This document shows positions 20,460 through 33,158 of a DNA stretch of 64,000 nucleotides, one piece after another. The position numbers were made by a program, and so were the translations under genes. The notes under the pieces are model-generated. The model searched no databases and was not told where the DNA came from. It was given only the letters and a program-made list of their open reading frames with translations. The DNA is taken from positions 26,726,584 to 26,790,583 of the forward strand of contig NC_088655.1 of NCBI RefSeq assembly GCF_964019385.1, written 5' to 3'. Origin of the DNA: Sycon ciliatum. Its lineage: Eukaryota; Porifera; Calcarea; Leucosolenida; Sycettidae. The first letter of the stretch is position 1, and each line of letters opens with the position of its first letter.

Positions 20460-20898
20460 TACATCTTGAAAAGCCGTATTTTGGTTTCACATACACATCT
20501 CATTTCTATCACAGAGATCAGCAGCCATGGGCCATTGGTGGCAATACTGGTAGGAGTCGCCCGAGGCTTAGCCAATAATTTCCGTTCTATACCCAATATA
20601 CATACCCGAACTGGGCACAAATCTATCCCATTCCTTGGTGCTGACCCCTTTGATGCGCCCCCGAATCCCTTAGCATTATTAGTACGTCCAATTCATTTCG
20701 TGATCAGCTCACCGCATGCTCAGTACTGTGTTGTAAAGTATGCAAATTTCCGACGCTTTTAAATTGCAGCCTCCCCAGGGCAAAAACACATCTCGGCCAC
20801 ATTGAAATTTCAGCCTGTACTGCTGATGCCTGTATGCACTGTCACGTTGAACCTTGCAAAACGAATTTTAGGCTACAAATACCCAGTAAATAAAAGGG

Positions 20899-21044
20899 GA
20901 GAAGGCACTGAACGAAGCGTCAACCTACGAATACAACCTCAGTGCAACCACGTGCTCTTTCTCTTTCTGCTTGTGTAAACAGAAAGAGCACGTTGTTACA
21001 CTGAGGTTGTATTCGTAGGTTGACAGTTCGTTCAGTGCCTTCTC
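20899..21044. repeat. Fold-back element, ~65-bp arms
   Basis: GAGAAGGCACTGAACGAA... then TCAACCTACGAATACAACCT, GTGCTCTTTCT and a short loop, mirrored. Unit 2 copy: 33000-33158, with one duplicated block. Confidence 0.85.
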
Positions 21045-21532
21045 ACCTTGGGTTACGTAATCTTGTTACCTTTTGCGTTTCCTCTAGTAGATAAAAGGGG
21101 GGTTGTCAAATGACAACCGCTCTATTCAGTTGCTATTCACTCCTGGCGCATGCGCTGGACGAAAAATTCTTTTATTAGTGATGTCGAAAAAGTATGCGGT
21201 TGTCAGTTGACAAACCCCCTTTTATTTACAATTCAGTTGCGTGATGTCCACCACTTTCCGAATTAAAAATGCACAGGCCGTTAATAGTCGAAAATAAAAT
21301 ATGCGCCAAATATGCAGTACCTTGCGCACTCTGTTAGAAGACATTAGGGCCACTGGGAATGAATGCCCAAGTAAAATGATGAAGTACAGTAATACAATAC
21401 TATAGGGAGTGCATTTGCCATGAATGCACCAAGCCAACTCTCCTATACAAACAGTATAGTGTTGCTGCCAAAAATATGATTAGCTAAAGTTGCCTTTTTG
21501 CATTATTATGGTTGAACTTTTTTTTCCTGTAG

Positions 21533-21721
21533 CCTCGTTCCCATGCTGTGGATTTAATCACGAAATTTGTTAGCAAGACGAAGAGGTTTTATGTGAGCTT
21601 ACTATTATTCTACCTGCACTTGCTTTTATCTTTTTTTGTGCAGGACTCTGAGAAGCTGGAGGGACCCCACAAACCTCAAGCATTGAGGATACAACTTTTA
21701 ACCAAGAACCAGGCAACATGA
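21533..21721 (+). CDS. Two-exon open block in unit 1 (hypothetical)
   Basis: A strong polypyrimidine acceptor (TTTTCCTGTAG) precedes 21533. An open block runs to a GTGAGC donor at 21593. A 51-nt intron with its own pyrimidine tract ends at GTGCAG (21643). The second block opens with DSEKLEG and ends at a TGA (21719-21721). Both lie in the same phase. The peptide parts (SHAVDLITKFVSKTKRF; PHKPQALRIQLL) look protein-like but match no family I know. The same signals are kept at 33631-33818. The upstream exon and the product are unknown. Confidence 0.35.
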   Translation, partial: PRSHAVDLITKFVSKTKRFYVSLLLFYLHLLLSFFVQDSEKLEGPHKPQALRIQLLTKNQAT

Positions 21722-22956
21722 TGTGCATGTATCACGTTCGCTGTGATTGCATCGTTTCAGGGTACACTGACAACATACTAGTACTAGTAACTAGTCCTTG
21801 ATTAGCAGCAGTGGCCTGAATTATTGCCTGGCCGCTATTCATATAATCCTTTGGTGCTTACTCATCGCCTTGTTCTGTCTCTAAAATGGCGTATGGGTGT
21901 TCCGAGGCTTGTAATATTTGCTCAAGCCGCGCATTGGCATTGGTGTATGTCGGTAAATGCCAGCCACTGCTGCCTAGCTCAACATGTTTTGTATGATGTA
22001 GAATGCGCTCTGTGTATCTACAATCGAGTGACCTGCTTGTGTGAGCCAACTGCAACTACACCAACAGTTGCACTAGTATGTGCACTGTGCTGGCACAGTG
22101 TATCATACTCAGTCTTGTCACTTCTTCTCCCACGTTTACTGTATTGTTTAATTCACTGTACACATCTTGCCCAGCTCCTCTAAGGCCACACAGAATTAGT
22201 TTGTTGTTTTGGGCCACTACACTCAGCTGGTGTAAGGTTGGTCTGCTTCTCTCTTCCTTCTCTTTGACGTGTCCAGCCAATCATTCATGTCAAGCTTTGC
22301 ATAACTTAGATCACTGTATATACAGTCACCTGGCTGGAAACGTCCATGGCTGCAAAATCGCATCTTTCTTGAGGGACCCCATTTTATAGAGTGGACGACA
22401 TTCACTTTCCTGATAGACTCACCTCAGATGTTGGTATTGTACCCATCCCTGATTTGTACATGCACCACGTTTTTGCCAACTCCGAACAGTGAGAATGTCT
22501 GCTGTGGATAGTTCTCATGCTTTAAACTCATTCCTAAATTGAATGTAAACAAGTACGGTATAATACCACCAACATGTAGTTCATTACAAGTCGTCGATTA
22601 TGATCCTTTGTTGAGACGAAAGCTTCGGGACCTGGGAGTACTTGTGACATACCCATATCATACTCTCTCAGGTTCTGAAGCTGTGTGCTGTGTGCCAGGG
22701 GTTATGGCGATCGAGTGCATGTATGTTCGGATAAGGGCGTGGGAAAACACTCATCTAAAACATACTCATTTCCTCATGCATACTTTCATTTCTCATTCTT
22801 TTTGGCACACACTCCAGCTCCTCGAAATTATCATGGGATGCATGTTGATGACAGCCTGCTGCCATGCAGCCTGAGCAGTTCGGACAGTCAATCATTCGGA
22901 TAATCGGCATTCTATATTACTACAGTTGTAGTAGCTGTATTTCATGTACAGTACTA

Positions 22957-23203
22957 CAGTAGAGTCGGGCGCCGAAGAACGTGTTGCCCAAGAATGTCCA
23001 GCCTGAAATGCTAAGAACGCCACCGCCTTAAGTTTAAAAGAATGGCGGTGTTGGTTTTCCGGCAGCTTTCGGGATACATAATTATGATCTTAACATGATT
23101 GTTTCTAAGAACATGCTACAAGAGCGCAGCCGGATGGCTGAAAAATACGAACACCCAAGGCTAACCTCTTGGACACAACGTTCTTGGACGCTCGACTCTA
23201 CTG
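22957..23203. mobile_element. TA-flanked MITE, CAGTAGAGTCG ends
   Basis: CAGTAGAGTCG, AAGAACGT and CCAAGA words at the left are mirrored at the right (TCTTGG, ACGTTCTTGG, CGACTCTACTG). TA on both sides. A related CAAGAACG...CGTTCTTGG pair lies at ~23454-23496. Unit 2 copy: 35049-35294. Confidence 0.8.
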
Positions 23204-25671
23204 TAGTATGGAAGAACGCTCTTCGGCAGGGATGTTACATGTTAGAAATCATGCGTACAAGATGCCTATTTAAGTCTGCTCTTCTTTTATGGCTTTGGCA
23301 TGCATGCAGGTCTTAATTAATCCCAAAGGTGGAGTGCAATGACATGTTTAATAAGTCCCAAAGGCGGAGTGCAATGACATGCATTTGGAACCGTGATCAC
23401 TAAAATCCTGCGCTTAATTCTAAGATTTAGAACTATAAGTGATGTTGCACACCCAAGAACGTCGTTCCGAGGGCCTAGGTCGGGGGCGTTCTTGGAAGAA
23501 CATCATGCTGGATTGTAGATAAACAACTGTATATAACCCGGATGTGTGTGATAACAAAAGCTGCGGTACAGTGCGGAGAAACTAGTATATAACATACTAA
23601 TATCACCAGTAGGTTTTCTAAACTTCTTGTTCTATACTGGAGAATATTCCAGCGAGTGAATCCAGAGCAAGTGCTATGGAAATGGACTAGCGAGAGCTCA
23701 CAATAGCCAGACAGACCCACGAGTCCTTTCTTGAACCGAACAATAATCATCTATGGCATTCAACATGCAGTTTGGGAAGCCATGCAGTCCTGGGACAAAT
23801 ATCCAAATGCAGTCTTGTCTCCAGACCAAACAACAATTGTTATCATACTTGACAATTTCCAACTCTACGACCACCATGCCAGCTCAAGCAAAAAGAAGCA
23901 AAGGAAGATGGAGATTTCTACTTGTGCAGCCATTCAGGGAGGAGCACGAAGGCTGTTTTAACATTACATGATTCGACTGTGCACGCACTTTGTAAAAGTG
24001 CACGTGAACTCTTAGGCTGTTTGCAGTGCGATATACTTACATGTGCATGCACTTGCCGCACATTCACACTCCAGTACAAAACATAATTATGCAAATATGT
24101 AATGCACATAATGTAACATTCTACGCTTGAAAGCAGATCAGCATTCGAACTTTTTCATTGCCTTCAGGCTGCAACAGCATATTGCAAGAGGGCACGATGG
24201 CCAAACCCAACATCTTCCAGTGAACACCATCGGCCATGGCAGTACAGACCATCTGACATTCACTCACACCACCCACATAGAAGAGAAGCAATGTTGATAC
24301 TTCATAGTTAACACGTTACAAATACTACTGAGGGTGCATATAGGCAGTACACCAGGTTCAGGATGCATTGATCCATTCTTCTGCTTCAACTACCTTAGCT
24401 GCTCATTTGATCTATGGCTATGCACGCTGTCGTCAGTGAGCCACATCATTGCGAAAGACTGATGACGGAGAGATCATTGCGCGTGTGTAGTCACAATACT
24501 ATCAGAGAAATATGTTTGGCAAATATAGGAATACTGTGGACAAAATTGTACACAATAACCTGCCTTGAAGCAAATCTCAGAAAGAAAGCGCTGTGCAGAT
24601 GCATGTCAGCCGCTTCAGATTCAGTCACTTCGTGAGATCCAATATTCTTCCAACTGTACTGTTCAGCCTTCGGTGATCCACAGAGACAGACAAACAATCT
24701 GTTCCGTCCTTCCACATGAGAAACAGAGAGTGAACATGTTCCAGTTCATTCCAGTATGAAGGTGGCGGACACAGGCAATGAAAGTCATCGTTGGGCCAAC
24801 ATGACCAGCCTTCAGACATGAGTTCTCAGAGACCTTCGCTCATGATAATGGTATTCACCCTTGGCTACAATCCTGCAAAACACATGAAAAGGTTGCAGCA
24901 AAACAAACTGGATGTTATAAAGAAGCAATTTAGGAAAACTAAGCCTATTGTATTTGTAGTACAGTGAAGCTAAGATACAACACCCAGCAGGCAGGCAAAC
25001 TTGCTAATATCCGATGGATTAGCATACCTGGTCACGGCACACCGGGTACAAAATATGCAACCAGCATAACGTTTCCACCAGTATTGATAATCTATCGTAA
25101 CTTTATTATCAAACTACATAACTGCTAAGAATGTGCAACTACTAACATAAGGTGCGATCGGCTTCGAAATCCAATGATTATGAGCAAGCGCGCATATATT
25201 TCTACATGTGCCATGTAGATAGAGTGTTTCATCAGGTTCAGTAGGCATGGATCCACAGTTCATTGTTCTGCTTCAACTACCGTAGCTGTGATGTACAAGT
25301 TTTGATCTCTGGCTACGCATGATGGTATTAGTGAGCCCAATGGCCCACAAAAACCGAAGTGATGAAACTTTCTGCCGTGGGCAGAGGGATCATCGAGTTG
25401 CCCACTCTTGGTTATGTACTCATGCCATTACCAACTATCAGTGCACAAGTACTGCTACGCCCTCACTATGATCCATTGCAACACTATCACCAGGCACATG
25501 CATGCTACTGCACCCATTAAACCAAGAGTCGCAAATAGGAAAATCTTTGCTGTGAACCACAGCTATAAGGTGCTTTGAGTCCAGTTTTGTGGGAAAGTTG
25601 CACTGCATGATGCACAATACCACATTGAGCGAAATTCTTTTTTTCACATAGCGTGAAGTGTCTCTCGAGAA

Positions 25672-26040
25672 ATGCAATGCACAATGCATAGCACATCGCA
25701 GAAAAATCTTGTATTGCACCTGCAGTCTAAAACTGCTTGCCAGCCAGAGCTCTTGAGTCACATGCACCAGCATGCAGGAAGTGATGCCCATCACGTGTCA
25801 CCCAACCTAGAAGTGAAGCTGGACTCAATTTCCCGTGATACGACCTGTGATGGAGCTGCAACAACCAGCGATGCAAGTTTGCAGTCCAATTATTTGAAAC
25901 TGGCCTGCTATGTTGCTGAGAATGTACTCAAGGCAACATTTGAGAAATTACCTTTCGAAAAAACGTTCGGTACAAACATGGCCGGATATTGTTTAAACTT
26001 TACGGTACTGTGTGAAGAAAACAACTATTTTATTGCATAG
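25672..26040 (+). CDS. 122-codon open frame in unit 1 (hypothetical)
   Basis: The reading from ~25725 (KTACQPELLSHMHQH) to the TAG at 26038 looks protein-like: NLEVKLDSISRD, SNYLKLACYVAENVLKATF, FGTNMAGYCLNF. A CTGCAG acceptor at ~25729 would make it a terminal exon. The unit 2 copy (37784-38152) is also open. About four C/T differences separate the two, three of them amino-acid changing, which gives no sign of selection. No family recognised. Confidence 0.3.
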   Translation: MQCTMHSTSQKNLVLHLQSKTACQPELLSHMHQHAGSDAHHVSPNLEVKLDSISRDTTCDGAATTSDASLQSNYLKLACYVAENVLKATFEKLPFEKTFGTNMAGYCLNFTVLCEENNYFIA

Positions 26041-27127
26041 ACTAAAGGAGCTATCCAGCATTATCCATAATTTTCACGAAATGAAAGAAGGACCCCCCCC
26101 CCCCCCGATTGATGTCTGTAATATCAATATTTTTTCGAAACGAAACTCCCCTTGACCCACCCACAAACGAAACTTTTTCTCTTCGTGTAAAAGATCGACA
26201 ATTATGGACCCGGCATTATCGATAATTTTCACGAAATGAAAAGTTTAGTTGTGAGTAACTTGTGACCGTCCCCCACCCCCACCTACTCACCCCTCAACGA
26301 AAAATAGCTGGAATGGACTAGTGTTTCAGCTATCAATATTTTTCATTACGAAACCCTTCTTGACTTCTTGCCCATGAACGATTTTTTTCTCGTTTTGTGT
26401 TAAAGATACTCAATCTGTTAAAGATAGATAATTATGGACGGCCCCTAACGTGCCAAGTTAAAAATGAATGGACCGTAGAAGATTGTTTGTGATATCACAC
26501 GATCAGAACAGGTGACAACCAACACTACATGGCTGTATACTTGATGTGCTGCATTTACTGGGTGCAACGCAAGGAGTTGTAGCATCTAGGTAGACGACAC
26601 AGGCGACCGTAAAGCTAAATGACATGGGGTTCGACCCAGGGGTTCCTGTTTCAGCCACCCTTGGGGCACCATTGGGCAGATCTATACACGCTCGTACATG
26701 GTATTGCTAACCTGGGCCGTTCTCAGGGTCAGTAGGTCAAGGCCGTGATCGCGGGTTGCACAGATCACGGAGAACCTCCAAATCCTGACCCAAAATTCTA
26801 TAAAGTATTGTGTAGTCTCCCTACAGTGTAGGTGCTATGACTCCCTAGTATGTACCTGCTGGTAAATAGACAAATTGCAACCAGGCCATAATTTGGATAG
26901 AGCAGACGATCCTGTCCTGGACCCTGTTCCACATTCAAAGTATCTAGACTCATATAGTGAGGGAGGAATATTGTGGTACTGACTCCGATTATCATGCGCT
27001 AAGAAATTATCAAGTACATTGTATATGTAACTGTAAGTGATAATCACTCAAAGTACGAAGCTAACAGTAATATTCACTGGTTAGAGGGAAAGGCACAAAC
27101 GGGAAAGGTCTGAAGAAAAATTGACTG

Positions 27128-27198
27128 TCACCACCAGGATTCGAACCAGGGACCTTCGCTTGAGGCCAGCGATGCTCTAATCACTGAGCTAAGGTGTA
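27128..27198 (-). repeat. tRNA-like sequence in a hairpin element
   Basis: The minus strand shows a D-arm (GCTCAGTGATTAGAGC), an anticodon-arm-like TCGCT/AGCGA stem and the B box GGTTCGAATCC. The acceptor pairs at only 4-5 of 7 positions, the T stem has a mismatch, and U33 is absent. GTCTGAAGAAAA lies inverted on both sides (27108, 27228-27239). This is a SINE head or tRNA pseudogene, not a normal tRNA. Unit 2 copy: 39252-39322. Confidence 0.7.
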
Positions 27199-27444
27199 GC
27201 CGTCATCCCAGCCGAGATCGTTCAACATTTTCTTCAGACTTCGTAACGCACACTAACAACATCAGCTATTAAAATGGTATATGTACTCTTTTTCGATTGT
27301 ACATGCAAGCTCTACCTTGTGATGTTGAGCTCTCTTCGTTTGGTGGGAGTACTCCGATCGTCTAATGTGAACCACAGTCCACCTACAATTATACATTTGC
27401 AACGTTGTCCAATGTGCATCGGCACGCATTGTACATAACTGTTA

Positions 27445-27675
27445 CAGCAGAGTGTAGATTATCCGCACCCCTCGGGCGCACGCTTTCTCCAGGGGGTTCG
27501 GATGGGGAAAAATTCGGATAACGGAACAGTCACACATCCATCTAAGACTTGCACACTCCTTCACGTTTCCATCATTTCTCACATTCTCTTCACAGGAACT
27601 AGACACACTCTAGCTCCTCAATATGAAAACTGGCATTTCGAATAAGTGATTGTTCGGAATATCGGCATTCTACTG
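27445..27675. mobile_element. TA-flanked pogo-like MITE
   Basis: CAGCAGAGTGTAGATTATCC and its imperfect inverse ending CATTCTACTG. TA at 27443-27444 and 27676-27677; the right TA is shared with the next MITE. Diverged relatives occur near 22.7-22.9 kb. Confidence 0.75.
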
Positions 27676-27677
27676 TA

Positions 27678-28021
27678 CCGTAAAGTCGCGGATAAAAGCC
27701 GGGCTTATAAGCACATAAGCCGCTTTCTCCATCAGGTTTTAATGCAAACCATGCTTATTATGCACCACTGATATTTTTGCCAGACTTGTATGCCAGGCTT
27801 CTACGTGCGACACGCGTAGATCTACCACTGACTACCGGTATGGCGGCAGTTTGACTATGCACCATACATAGCGCATGCACTCTTGACCCACCCGATCCGC
27901 GCTTGCATAGAGCAAGGCTTCTACGCGCGACGGGCTTATATGCATTCGACCCGTTTGATTTTCAGGCTCCTATCTGCGATGTGCTTGTATGCAAACCCGG
28001 CTTTTATCCGCGACTTCACGT
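27678..28021. mobile_element. TA-flanked pogo-like MITE, CCGTAAAGTCGCGG ends
   Basis: CCGTAAAGTCGCGGATAAAA and its inverse. GCTTCTA and CGACGGGCTTATA words repeat inside. Unit 2 copy: 39801-40144. Confidence 0.85.
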
Positions 28022-28303
28022 TATTCATATTCACGCTCTGGAACAGGAGATCCTAGTTCGACTCAGACTGCCCTTTCCATAATACGTTTCCCATGTACTC
28101 GCAGTTCTTTTATCGGAACATCTTTTCTTTCCAACCTCAAATCCTGTGCAACACCGGTTGGCTTTCCTCAGTTTCCTGAATAGTGTTACCTCTCAATAGA
28201 AGCATGAGTGGACATTCAATATACCGGTATAGTAAAACATGTCCATAATTATCGGAGAAAGGATCGGATGTGGCTAAATAATTTGAAACTGTCCACCTCT
28301 CCT

Positions 28304-28441
28304 CACTGCGCTCTTGGCCCACATTTACCACACCATAGCGAGGAAGTTCGTTCTTGGATAGATGCTCTACATCCTCCAGACATCTATCCAAGAACAAACT
28401 TCCTCGCTATGGTGTGGTGAATGTGAGCCAAGAGTGCAGTG
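28304..28441. repeat. Fold-back element, ~60-bp arms
   Basis: CACTGCGCTCTTGGCCCACA and CCATAGCGAGGAAGTT are mirrored around a ~20-nt loop. Unit 2 copy: 40427-40569. Confidence 0.85.
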
Positions 28442-28591
28442 GTGGACAGTTGCAAATAATATTACTACAATGTGCTAAGCAGAACAGAGGCACTAGCACC
28501 TGGGTGGAAACTATTCTGAATTTTGAATGCCAGGGAAGGCTGAAGGATGCCCATGAAACCACTGCCAAAGCAAACACAAATTTGAAAAGCA

Positions 28592-29288
28592 GTGCATGCA
28601 TGGTTGCGGTGGGAAAAAGGAGCCAAGGAAAGTGTGTACATATTTTTGTTGAAAGGATGAGAATTCAAAGAAAGCTGGCTGCTTCCTCTATTTCCATGAT
28701 CGGCCAGTGCCTGCAGCACGAACAGTACATTGTATTACATGTACATGTATGTGCATAGACAGACAAATAAACACTAACCTGAGCATGGGTACCGCTTGTA
28801 TTCGTGGTCAGGAAAGTGAAAGTACGAACGAAGGAGAAGAAGATTGTTGACCATGGCGAACAACTGCATATCCAGAGGGCACACGGCTTGCCAGAATGGG
28901 TCGGCTACATCTTCGCTAATTTTCTATCCTAACAACATTCAGCTTGGAGGTCAAGGACGACGGCATTTTTGGAAGGAAATTTCGAATTTTGGAGAAGAAG
29001 CTTGCTTTCGGAAAAATGTTCCTTTCACGCAAGGCAGCATGCCAGGTCAGGCGTGTGAACCAGGTGAACTGTGTCGGCAGATCCACGTTTACGTTCCAGG
29101 CCGACAGTTTTTTTGACCAAGCCGTGAATCGCCCTCGCTCTGACTCGCCCGGCTACGAAGGAGTAATTTTACAACTCTTCAGGCCAGCTACAGGTCTCTG
29201 ATGCAGAGCTGCAAGTGACGGATATCGGTCATTTGCAGCCACTACTAAGAGCCTCCTGGTCGTTGCAATCTGATACATAATATACCTC
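28592..29288. repeat. Right terminal inverted repeat of unit 1
   Basis: Reverse complement of 16865-17555. It ends ATAATATACCTC, next to ATATAA. Confidence 0.9.
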
Positions 29289-29294
29289 ATATAA

Positions 29295-29989
29295 GAGGTA
29301 TATTATGTATCAGATTGCAACGACCAGGAGGCTCTTAGTAGTGGCTGCAAATGACCGATATCCGTCACTTGCGGCTCTGTATCAGAGACCTGTAGCTGGC
29401 CTGAAGAGTTGTAAAATTACTCCTTCGTAGCCGGGGGAGTCAGAGCGAGGGCGATTCACGGCTTGGTCAAAAAACTGTCGGCCTGGAACGTAAACGTGGA
29501 GCTGCCGACACAGTTCACCTGGTTCACACGCCTGACCAGACCTGGCATGCTGCCTTGCGTGAAAGGAACATTTTTCCGAAAGCAAGCTTCTTCTCCAAAA
29601 TTCGAAATTTCTTTCCAAAAATGCCGTCGTCCTTGATCTCGAAGCTGAATGTTGTTAGGATAGAAAATTAGCGAAGATGTAGCCGACCCATTCTGGCAAG
29701 CCGTGTGCCCTCTGGATATGCAGTTGTTCGCCATGGTCAACAATCTTCTTCTCCTTCGTTCGTACTTTCACTTTCCTGACCACGAATACAAGCGGTACCC
29801 ATGCTCAGGTTAGTGTTTATTTGTCTGTCTATGCACATACATGTAATACAATGTACTGTTCGTGCTGCAGGCACTGGCCGACCATGGAAATAGAGGAAGC
29901 AGCCAGCTTTCTTTGAATTCTCGTGCTTTCAACAAAAATATGTACACACTTTCCTTAGCTCCTCTTTCCCACCGCCACCATGCATGCAC
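29295..29989. repeat. Left TIR of unit 2
   Basis: Starts GAGGTATATTATGTATCAG and is nearly identical to the left TIR of unit 1. Confidence 0.9.
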
Positions 29990-30024
29990 AATCGAGCTTG
30001 CTTTAATGCCCTGCAGTGCAGAAT

Positions 30025-30262
30025 GCTCCCACCACCGCAACTACCACCGCCGCCACCACTACCAGCAGCACCACCGCCACCGCCACCACCACCGCCACCA
30101 CCACCGCCGCCACCACCGCCGCCACCACCGCCGCCACCACCACCGCCACCACCACCTCCACCACCACCACTGTGACCACCACCACCACCACACCACCACC
30201 ACCACCACACCACCACTGTGACCACCACCACCACCACACCACCACCACTACCATCACCGTGA
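30025..30262. repeat. (CAC)/(CACCGC)n array of unit 2
   Basis: Counterpart of 17595-17852, with more CGC interruptions. A G run follows near 30503-30520. Confidence 0.95.
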
Positions 30263-31057
30263 CCACCACTATAGAAGCATTGTCGTGCACGGCACGTCTG
30301 CAAGAGAAAATAATAGTATGCCAGTGCTGTAATGCCCTGCAGTGCAGTATGCTCCCGCCACCACCACCACCACTAACGTTATGGAAGCATTGTCACACAC
30401 TGTACATCGATCCACAAGAGAAAATGATGCCAGTGACTTACTAGCACCTCCATGCTGCATGCGGACCTGGACACAGCACTGTTCCCTCTGCAGGAAAGGG
30501 GCGGGGGGGGGGGGGGGGGGTGTATTTCATTGTCCCTGCCTGAAGTAATAATGACTACATGACATGATATCCAGCTAACTTTGCCAGTAACGAACGACCC
30601 TTGATCGGGCATGAGAAAAGTGTTGGTATTTGGGAGTTGTCGTCATTCACGGGGTTGAAAATATACGGCTATATTGTTACTAGGTCTGAAGATAGTGTCA
30701 CTATCCGTGGGTTGTTATACCCGTGGTTGACTGCAGATACGTTTGGATTATTCTATGAGTATATGAAGGGTATACGTTAAATATTTTCCTGAGGACATAG
30801 CACGAGGAAATTATGGGGAATGCAGTACATGTATAGAATGGTGCAATCCATTTCTCCCAGGGCACTTTCCCAAGACTCCTTCCAATATTCACTCTTGGCG
30901 CGACCCTTGTGAACTGAGCGGGGTGTATCGTTGAATATACCCCTCTCAGAACGTCTACTGATTGGCTGAAATCGCCCAATTCATACCGTTCCATGGATGT
31001 CAGGGAGTCGTAGCACCCAAGGAAACAACACGAGATCATGATACCCAAAATGATGTA

Positions 31058-31272
31058 CTGTAAAAGCGGAAATTTTCAGTGGTGTTTTATTTTCGGTAAC
31101 TTCGGTGCCGACAATTTTTACCGAAAAAATGCACCGAACTTTTTCGGTACTACTTAGTGGTACTAGCACCCTTACCTGGAAAGCGGGTATTACCGAAAAT
31201 TTCCCTCCACCGAATCGCCGATTTTGGAGAATTCCGAAAATATTACACTACCGAAAATTTCTGCTTTTACAG
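31058..31272. mobile_element. TA-flanked MITE, CTGTAAAAGC ends (unit 2)
   Basis: Counterpart of 18666-18880. The right end here matches the left better (GAAAATTTCTGCTTTTACAG). Confidence 0.85.
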
Positions 31273-32327
31273 TACACAGATTGGATCCATGGAGATTCTA
31301 CATGATCTGTCGTTTATGCAACTCGTGATTGCGGACTTGACTCACTGGCCCCAAGCATGGGTCAGTCAAGCGATGCTATATGCGAGCATGTATGTATCGC
31401 ACTTGCCCCTAAGGCAGTTAGGGCAACTGTCACTGGCAGCCCAGGGTTGAACCCACGTTATTAATTTTTGAAATTTTCTAGGGTGACACGAAAAGCTTCA
31501 TGCACTGGGTGGTCACTCTCTATTCATGTATACCACTCTGCCAATAGTGCATAGAGCTCTCTTTCGAGCTGCCCAGCTGGCCCTCGTTATGATTTAGGCT
31601 GAAAGTCTACCGTGCCGTCTCCCTTATGCTATGACTCCATAATGCATATGTACAGAATAAAAAATCCCGGGACTCCGTTGATGAAATTCTGTTTTGTCAA
31701 GTGGGCATTTTTGATTATTGTGAATGGCGTGTAGTACCATAGTACAGTTCCTTTTGCTACATAACGTTTGCACAAGTCACCTTTCAGCAATTGAACTAGG
31801 AAGATCTATGTCTCTGATCTTGTCATTTGGCCCGGCAGGTGCTGTGCACTAACAACCATTGTCAGGCACCCTCGAAAGACCAACAGCGATGAGTTCATGA
31901 CCCAAGCATTATTTGGGCCGTTAAGTTGACTAAACGGGAGTGTAGCAAGCTTTGATCGGCGTGCTTGTGAAATGTTGTCCGAGCTGAATAGAGTCTATCT
32001 CCTGCAGTTTAGTACAACAGTTTCACACCTAATACTGTAGATTCGACGTCTCCAAGAAAAACCTCCATGGAGACTGGAAACTATAGCAGATCATAAATGA
32101 TGCAGCAGCTCAGCTGATTCCTCAGCTCGTGTCTAGATTCATGTACTTTGGTAAACGTGTTGTGGCAGACTCCATGTGCAAAGCTGCATACTCTTGGGAT
32201 TATTGATTCTTGCTGATAATTCCATTAACGTTATTGCATAGATATGAACATCATAATAATTGAATGTTGGCAAGACCCAACAAGGTGTCCCTAATGACTT
32301 ACATCAGATCTTCACAAAATGCACATA

Positions 32328-32560
32328 CTGTAAGACATGATTTTATAATATACAATCATGTCTTACAGTATATATTATATAACGAGGAAGCAAATCTAAC
32401 GTTTTAACGGATGACATTTCTTCGTTATAATAAGATCCGTTGAGGCCTTACTGCTTCATATATGCTGTGTGTGGATATGGCAGAATACTGCAAGATCGTT
32501 AACCTATGAATTTTGGACAATCGTTAAATTAGCGACTCATTATAATAACATGTCTTACAG
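32328..32560. mobile_element. TA-flanked MITE, CTGTAAGACATG ends (unit 2)
   Basis: Counterpart of 20246-20459. At its left end a complete 41-bp TA-flanked hairpin (32328-32368) of the same terminal sequence replaces the simple end. Confidence 0.8.
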
Positions 32561-32999
32561 TATATCTTGAAAAGCCGTATTTTGGTTTCACATACACGTC
32601 TCATTTCTATCACAGAGATCAGCAGCCATGGGCCATTGGTGGCAATACTGGTAGGAGTCGCCCGAGGCTAAGCCATTAATTTCCGTTCTATACCCAATAT
32701 ACATACCTGAACTGGGCACAAATCTATCCCATTCCTTGGTGCTGACCCCTTTGATGCGCCCCCGAATCCCTTAGCATTATTAGTACCTCCAATTCATTTC
32801 GTCATCAGCTCACCGCATGCTCAGTACTGTGTTGTAAAGTATGCAAATTTTCGACGCTTTTAAATTGCAGCCTCCCCAGGGCAAAAGCACATCTCGGCCA
32901 CATTGAAATTTCAGCCTGTACTGCTGATACCTGTATACACTGTCACATTGAACCTTGCGAAACAAATTTTAGGCTACAAATGCCCAGTACATAAAAGGG

Positions 33000-33158
33000 G
33001 AGAAGGCAATGAACGAAGTGTTAACCTACGAATACAACCTACGAATACAACCTCAGTGCAACAACATGCTCTTTCTCTTTCTGCTTGTGTAAGCAGAAAG
33101 AGCACGTTGTTGCACTGAGGTTGTATTCGTAGGTTGACAGTTTGTTCAGTGCCTTCTC
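33000..33158. repeat. Fold-back element (unit 2)
   Basis: Counterpart of 20899-21044. CCTACGAATACAA is doubled in the left arm. Confidence 0.85.

Larger units (their letters stand above)
16865..29288. mobile_element. 12.4-kb long-TIR element, unit 1
   Basis: Inverted repeats of ~690 bp (16865-17555 and 28592-29288) start GGAGGTATATTATGTATCAG. ATATAA flanks it at 16859-16864 and 29289-29294. A second copy with the same orientation follows at once. The body contains older MITEs, a tRNA-like hairpin, CAC arrays and a few exon-like open blocks, but no recognisable transposase, integrase, polymerase or capsid gene. Long TIRs with 6-bp duplications are known in Polintons, but without any of their genes I leave it unclassified. 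The two units appear about 1-3% different in the stretches compared by eye, so the pair is young. Confidence 0.85.

Noticed and set aside
22685-22903. Short protein gene in unit 1
   Set aside because: The frame lies over a diverged pogo-like MITE and is not kept in the same form in unit 2.
27128-27198. Functional tRNA gene
   Set aside because: Acceptor and T stem mismatches, no U33, and placement inside a duplicated hairpin element point to a SINE head or pseudogene.
16865-29288. Unit called a Polinton
   Set aside because: The 6-bp duplication and long TIRs fit, but no polymerase, integrase, protease, ATPase or capsid-like reading was recognised.
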